9,074 nt of DNA, taken from NCBI GenBank assembly GCA_037439705.1, contig JBBIVP010000082.1, forward strand, positions 1 to 9,074, read 5' to 3'. Below, in pieces: positions 5,649-9,074 of this stretch. Each line of letters opens with the position of its first letter. Position 1 is the stretch's first letter. Source of the stretch: JBBIVP01 sp037439705 [NCBI: bacterium] (GTDB lineage Bacteria > JBBIVP01). The notes below the pieces were generated by a model, which worked only from the letters and a program-made list of their open reading frames with translations, was not told where the DNA came from and did no database searches. The position numbers and the translations under genes are program-made.

Positions 5649-6665
5649 ATGAAAAAGATAAGGGCAATAGCGCTTCTTTCCGGTGGACTTGATTCTACGC
5701 TTTCTGCAAAAATAGTCATAAGGGAAGGAATAGAAATAATAGGCATCCATTTTTATACGGGATTTTCATTTATTGAAAGAAAGAGGATGATCGGAACCCT
5801 TAGAGAAACAATATTTTCAAAAACCATTGAGCAGTTGGGAATTCCTGTAGAAATTGTTGACATATCGGATGGTTATATGGATATTATCTTGTACCCGAAG
5901 TATGGATACGGAGCAAATGCTAATCCCTGTCTTGATTGTAAAATCTATATGTTCAGAAAAGCCAAGGAACTCCTTGAAAAATTTGATGCAAAATTTATCG
6001 TAACAGGTGAGGTTCTCAAACAGCGACCAATGTCCCAGCAGAAGCATCAACTTATGTTAATTGAAAAAGAAATCGGATTAAAGGGGATTATTGTAAGACC
6101 GCTTTCTCAGAAGCTTTTTCCGGAAACAATTCCTGAAAAAGAGGGGTGGATAAACCGGAAGAAACTTTATGATATAAACGGAAGGTCAAGAAAAATTCAG
6201 ATGAAACTTGCAGAAGAACTTGGTATCAAAGAATATCCACAGCCTGCTGGAGGATGCTGTTTCTTAACCGAAGAAACTTATGGAAGGAGATTCTTTGATT
6301 ATATTGAACACAACCCGAAAGAAAAATTTACGAGAAAAGAGGCACTTCTTCTTGCGTTTGGGAGACACTTTCGTATAAGCGAAAAAACAAAAGCAATTGT
6401 TGGAAGAAACGAAAGGGAGAACCGAGTTCTTGAAGAGTTTTCAAATGGAAGAATAATTTTATATCCTGAGGACAGAAAAGGACCTATAATGCTCCTGGAT
6501 CCAACTTCTACAGAGGATGAAATAGAAAAAGCTGCGAGGCTTTTTGTAAGATATTGCAAAAAGGAAAAAGACAAAATTTCAATAAATGTCCACTTCGAAA
6601 ACACCGTAAGAACCCTTTCCGTTGAGCCCCTTGAAGAACATGAAATAGAAAAAATGAGGATTTAA
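5649..6665 (+). CDS. PP-loop tRNA thiolation-type protein with C-terminal NFACT-R-like domain
   Basis: The 338-residue cytoplasmic protein opens with a PP-loop ATP-pyrophosphatase motif (SGGLDS, residues 11-16), used by ThiI and MnmA enzymes to adenylate a tRNA base before sulfur insertion. A Cys pair follows (C94, C97 in NPCLDCK), then TGEVLKQRPMSQ (119-130) and a Gly-Gly-Cys-Cys pair (203-204), so sulfur transfer or a metal site on Cys is likely. Residues about 225-338 form a separate domain (LLLAFGRHFRIS, KGPIMLLDPTS, AARLFVRYCKKEKD). This resembles the NFACT-R / DUF814-type RNA-binding domain and would deliver RNA to the active site. The N-terminal ferredoxin-like/THUMP part of classical ThiI is absent. 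The modified base cannot be read from sequence; database annotation may call such proteins ThiI-like. It forms a transcription unit with tatC, one base downstream, with no obvious functional link. Confidence 0.8.
   Translation: MKKIRAIALLSGGLDSTLSAKIVIREGIEIIGIHFYTGFSFIERKRMIGTLRETIFSKTIEQLGIPVEIVDISDGYMDIILYPKYGYGANANPCLDCKIYMFRKAKELLEKFDAKFIVTGEVLKQRPMSQQKHQLMLIEKEIGLKGIIVRPLSQKLFPETIPEKEGWINRKKLYDINGRSRKIQMKLAEELGIKEYPQPAGGCCFLTEETYGRRFFDYIEHNPKEKFTRKEALLLAFGRHFRISEKTKAIVGRNERENRVLEEFSNGRIILYPEDRKGPIMLLDPTSTEDEIEKAARLFVRYCKKEKDKISINVHFENTVRTLSVEPLEEHEIEKMRI
6655..6660 (+). promoter_or_regulatory. ribosome binding site of tatC
   Basis: TGAGGA in the final codons of the PP-loop gene lies six bases before the ATG at 6667. 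It fixes the tatC start and supports co-translation from one message. Confidence 0.5.
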
Positions 6666-6666
6666 G

Positions 6667-7383
6667 ATGCCAGAAAAGGAAATGACATTTATTGAACATC
6701 TTGAAGAACTGAGAAAAAGAGTAATCGTCTCTCTAATCGCAGTTGGTGTATGCTTCATAATCAGTTATATATTTTCCAAACAAATTCTTTCCTTCATCCT
6801 TCTTCCCTATACAAAAAATGTGGGCAAAAACCCCCTTGTATTCATAACCCCTGTTGAGGGGTTTTTAACCTATCTAAAAGTTGCTTTCTTCTCGGGTTTA
6901 TTTTTTGCAAGCCCTGTTATTCTTTATGAATTCTGGGCATTTGTAGACCCTGCCCTTTATCCTCACGAAAGAAAAGTTGCCTTTCCAACACTCGTTCTTT
7001 CTATAATTTTCTTTGTAGGAGGATGTGCTTTTTGTTATTTCCTCGTGCTACCAATTGCTGTTAAATACCTAATACTGGGCTTTTCTTCCGATATACTTTC
7101 ACCGATGATATCTGTTGGAAAATATCTATCTTTCTCCCTCGTTCTTATTCTTGCCTTCGGTCTCATATTTGAATCACCTCTCGTTCTTTTTTTTATGAAT
7201 AGATTGGGACTTATTCAAGTTGAAACCCTTACAAAAAATAGAAGCGTAATAATAGTGGTGATATTTATAATTGCTGCTATTCTGACACCTCCGGATGTGA
7301 TCAGTCAGATATTACTTGCCCTTCCGCTTCTTTTTCTTTTTGAACTAACAATACTTGCAATAAAAATTTTTGGAAAAAGGTAA
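6667..7383 (+). CDS. tatC: Sec-independent (twin-arginine) protein translocase subunit TatC
   Basis: TatC is the membrane receptor that recognises twin-arginine signal peptides of folded proteins and works with TatA/TatB. The 238-residue length and layout are typical: a cytoplasmic amphipathic start with HLEELRKRV (11-19), and six hydrophobic helices at roughly 19-36, 70-92, 106-131, 151-177, 193-208 and 212-232. The signature stretch EFWAFVDPALYPHERK (88-103) is present, as is the conserved buried glutamate E170 (FGLIFESPLV) in the fourth helix. TPPDVISQ (207-214) matches the usual short loop between the last two helices. No tatA or tatB gene is in the window, so they must be elsewhere. The gene follows the PP-loop gene by one base and is followed by a weak terminator. 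Confidence 0.95.
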   Translation: MPEKEMTFIEHLEELRKRVIVSLIAVGVCFIISYIFSKQILSFILLPYTKNVGKNPLVFITPVEGFLTYLKVAFFSGLFFASPVILYEFWAFVDPALYPHERKVAFPTLVLSIIFFVGGCAFCYFLVLPIAVKYLILGFSSDILSPMISVGKYLSFSLVLILAFGLIFESPLVLFFMNRLGLIQVETLTKNRSVIIVVIFIIAAILTPPDVISQILLALPLLFLFELTILAIKIFGKR

Positions 7384-7405
7384 AAAACCTGAAAGTTCCA
7401 TTTTT
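7371..7405 (+). terminator. candidate intrinsic terminator after tatC
   Basis: TGGAA (7371-7375) can pair with TTCCA (7396-7400), and inside it AGGT (7378-7381) pairs with ACCT (7387-7390) around an AAAAA loop. Five T residues follow at 7401-7405. The hairpin overlaps the last codons and stop of tatC and precedes a candidate promoter for glyA. The stem is short and interrupted, so leaky termination is likely. Confidence 0.4.
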
Positions 7406-7413
7406 CATTGTGT

Positions 7414-7442
7414 TTGAAAATAAATTTTAAAGGTATTATTTT
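7414..7442 (+). promoter_or_regulatory. candidate glyA promoter
   Basis: TTGAAA (7414-7419) and TATTTT (7437-7442) are separated by 17 bases in the tatC-glyA gap. A transcript starting near 7449 would have a leader of about 20 bases carrying the glyA ribosome binding site. I see no purine, glycine or SAM riboswitch; the gap is too short for one. Confidence 0.4.
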
Positions 7443-7456
7443 TTAGAAAAACTTTT

Positions 7457-7467
7457 GAGAGGTGGAG
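7457..7467 (+). promoter_or_regulatory. ribosome binding site fixing the glyA GTG start
   Basis: GAGAGGTGGAG lies just before the GTG at 7469; its core GAGGTG (7459-7464) is four bases from the start. The next in-frame alternative, a TTG at 7481, would be about 16 bases away, so GTG is preferred. Confidence 0.6.
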
Positions 7468-7468
7468 C

Positions 7469-8731
7469 GTGTATAAAATTTTGTGGAAAGTAGACCCTGA
7501 AATAGCAGAGGCAATAAAGAAAGAAATAGAAAGGCAGGAATTCAAACTTGAACTTATAGCTTCAGAAAATTACGCAAGTAAAGCGGTTCTCGTAGCAATG
7601 GCAAATGTCATGAACAACAAATATGCGGAGGGATATCCTGCAAAAAGATACTATGGAGGTTGCGATTATGTGGATATAGCAGAACAACTTGCTATTGAAA
7701 GGTTGAAAAAGTTATTTAGATGTGAATTTGCAAATGTTCAACCCCATTCAGGTGCTCAAGCTAATATGGGAGTATATTTTGCCATTCTCAATCCGGGAGA
7801 TGTGATACTTGGAATGAACCTTTCCCACGGAGGACATTTAACCCACGGAAGTCCCGTTAATTTTTCCGGAAAACTTTACAAGGTTATTTCATACGGAGTG
7901 AACAGAGAAACAGAAACCATTGACTTTGAGGAAGTAAGAAAACTTGCACTTGAACATCGTCCAAAAATGATAGTTACTGGCGCCAGCGCATACCCGAGGG
8001 AGATTGATTTCAAAAGGTTTAAAGAAATTGCGGATGAGGTCGGTGCCTTTCTTATGGCAGATATAGCACATACCGCAGGTCTTGTTGCAGCGGGACTTCA
8101 TATGTCACCAATTCCATCTGCGGATGTGGTGACCGCAACAACCCACAAAACCCTGAGGGGACCAAGGGGAGGAATTATAATGGGAAAATCAGAACACGAA
8201 AAAAAGATAAATTCTTCAGTATTCCCTGGAACACAGGGTGGACCGTTCATGCATGTGATTGCTGCAAAAGCAGTCTGTTTTAAAGAGGCACTTTCAGAGG
8301 AATTCAAAGAATATCAGAAACAGGTTGTAAAAAATGCAAAGAAACTGGCAGAGGTTTTAAAAGAGAAGGGATACAGGCTCGTCTCAGGTGGAACAGATAC
8401 CCATCTGTTTTTGATTGACCTTACAAATAAAAACATAACAGGAAAGGAAGCAGAAGAAGCGCTCGCAAAAGCAGGAATCACAGTTAATAAAAATACAATT
8501 CCTTTTGAAACAAAACCTCCGTTCATTGCAAGTGGAATAAGAATTGGGACGCCGGCAGTGACAACAAGGGGAATGAAGGAAAGAGAAATGGAAATAATTG
8601 GAGAATACATTGATGAAGTTCTGAAACACAGAGAGGATGAAAAATATCTTGAAGAAATAAAAGAGAAAGTCAGAAAACTCTGTGCAGAGTTTCCGGTTTA
8701 TAGAGACCTTCTTGAAGATATTTCAAGATGA
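7469..8731 (+). CDS. glyA: serine hydroxymethyltransferase
   Basis: This PLP enzyme interconverts serine and glycine with transfer of a one-carbon unit to tetrahydrofolate, giving 5,10-methylene-THF for thymidylate, purine and methionine synthesis. The 420 residues are close to the usual bacterial length. Clear landmarks are [10 protein letters not shown] (28-37), [15 protein letters not shown] (50-64), [11 protein letters not shown] (89-99), [17 protein letters not shown] (115-131) and the PLP lysine K227 in [12 protein letters not shown]. Also present are VFPGTQGGP (251-259), the SGGTDTHL folate/substrate region (307-314) and SGIRIGTPA (355-363). The reading frame is intact with no missing active-site residue. 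Its TGA overlaps the ATG of the dCMP deaminase gene as ATGA, so the two are co-translated; the deaminase feeds dUMP to the thymidylate step that uses methylene-THF. Confidence 0.97.
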   Translation: MYKILWKVDPEIAEAIKKEIERQEFKLELIASENYASKAVLVAMANVMNNKYAEGYPAKRYYGGCDYVDIAEQLAIERLKKLFRCEFANVQPHSGAQANMGVYFAILNPGDVILGMNLSHGGHLTHGSPVNFSGKLYKVISYGVNRETETIDFEEVRKLALEHRPKMIVTGASAYPREIDFKRFKEIADEVGAFLMADIAHTAGLVAAGLHMSPIPSADVVTATTHKTLRGPRGGIIMGKSEHEKKINSSVFPGTQGGPFMHVIAAKAVCFKEALSEEFKEYQKQVVKNAKKLAEVLKEKGYRLVSGGTDTHLFLIDLTNKNITGKEAEEALAKAGITVNKNTIPFETKPPFIASGIRIGTPAVTTRGMKEREMEIIGEYIDEVLKHREDEKYLEEIKEKVRKLCAEFPVYRDLLEDISR

Positions 8732-9074
8732 AAAGACCCACCTGGGATGATTATTTTATGGGTTTTGCCTTCCTCGCAAGGGAAAGGTCAACATGCCTGA
8801 GAAGAAAGGTTGGGGCAGTAATTGTGAAAAATAAACAAATCCTTGCTACAGGTTATAATGGAGCACCAAAAGGAATTACTCATTGTGAGGTCACAGGATG
8901 CCTTAGAGAACAACTAAATGTTCCATCCGGGGAAAGGCATGAACTCTGCAGGGGACTTCATGCGGAGCAAAACGCCATAATCCAGGCAGCCTTTCACGGG
9001 GTAAACATTCAAGGTGCTGAAATATATTGCACCGAAATGCCCTGCATTATATCTGCAAAAATGATAATAAATGC
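8728..9074 (+). CDS. dCMP deaminase (ComEB-type), 5' part only
   Basis: The frame opens with the ATG overlapping the glyA stop and runs off the window after 115 codons. The start [20 protein letters not shown] matches the usual beginning of deoxycytidylate deaminases, which convert dCMP to dUMP for thymidylate synthesis. VGAVIV (28-33), [12 protein letters not shown] (42-53), GCLRE (57-61) and [18 protein letters not shown] (67-84) follow in the family order. H78 is the first zinc ligand and E80 the proton shuttle. C106 is the second ligand, in the PCxxC position. The third ligand, normally Cys two residues on (PCxxCAKM), reads Ser here: codon TCT at 9052-9054 gives PCIISAKM. The protein may therefore be impaired, or this may be a base error. 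The missing C-terminus prevents judging the rest. It has no clear ribosome binding site of its own. Confidence 0.9.
   Translation, partial: MKRPTWDDYFMGFAFLARERSTCLRRKVGAVIVKNKQILATGYNGAPKGITHCEVTGCLREQLNVPSGERHELCRGLHAEQNAIIQAAFHGVNIQGAEIYCTEMPCIISAKMIIN

Noticed and set aside
7384-7468. Possible riboswitch or small RNA before glyA
   Set aside because: Only 85 bases are available, already occupied by a weak terminator, promoter elements and the ribosome binding site; no conserved aptamer core is visible.
1-9074. CRISPR array, tRNA/rRNA genes, insertion sequence or phage genes
   Set aside because: No regularly spaced direct repeats, no tRNA-like cloverleaf with a CCA end or TTCGA loop, no transposase or phage motifs, and no terminal inverted repeats were found by reading.

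Overview
The window is AT-rich bacterial DNA with every recognisable gene on the + strand, short or overlapping gene junctions, a purine-rich (A-rich) coding strand, and heavy use of AGA/AGG arginine and ATA isoleucine codons. This style is common in thermophilic or uncultivated anaerobic bacteria. I cannot assign a phylum from sequence alone. Twin-arginine transport (tatC) and a large extracytoplasmic CHASE2 sensor domain point to a bacterium rather than an archaeon.

Region 1 (193-5592) is a tightly packed signalling operon. It begins with a TPR protein carrying two cyclic-nucleotide-binding (CNB) domains, split into two ORFs by an apparent frameshift near 1016. Next comes a membrane CHASE2 class III adenylate cyclase with a C-terminal TPR-like tail, then a protein made of two intact CNB domains, then a GAF/HD-GYP protein predicted to degrade cyclic di-GMP. 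One operon would therefore sense a signal outside the membrane, make cAMP, bind cAMP and remove c-di-GMP. Neither CNB protein has a DNA-binding or kinase domain. The two upstream CNB domains have lost the phosphate-binding arginine, while the two downstream ones keep it.

Region 2 (5649-7383) has a PP-loop protein of the ThiI/tRNA-thiolation type with a C-terminal domain resembling NFACT-R, followed one base later by tatC.

Region 3 (7469-9074) starts after a weak terminator and a candidate promoter. It holds glyA (serine hydroxymethyltransferase) overlapping the start of a dCMP deaminase gene that runs off the window. These two belong together in one-carbon and thymidylate precursor supply. 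The deaminase has Ser where the third zinc-binding Cys is expected.

The first 192 bases hold a C-run-rich stretch that may be the tail of an upstream gene, then a candidate promoter. No RNA genes, CRISPR arrays, insertion sequences or phage genes were seen. Base counts and similarity scores were not computed; all family calls come from motif reading.
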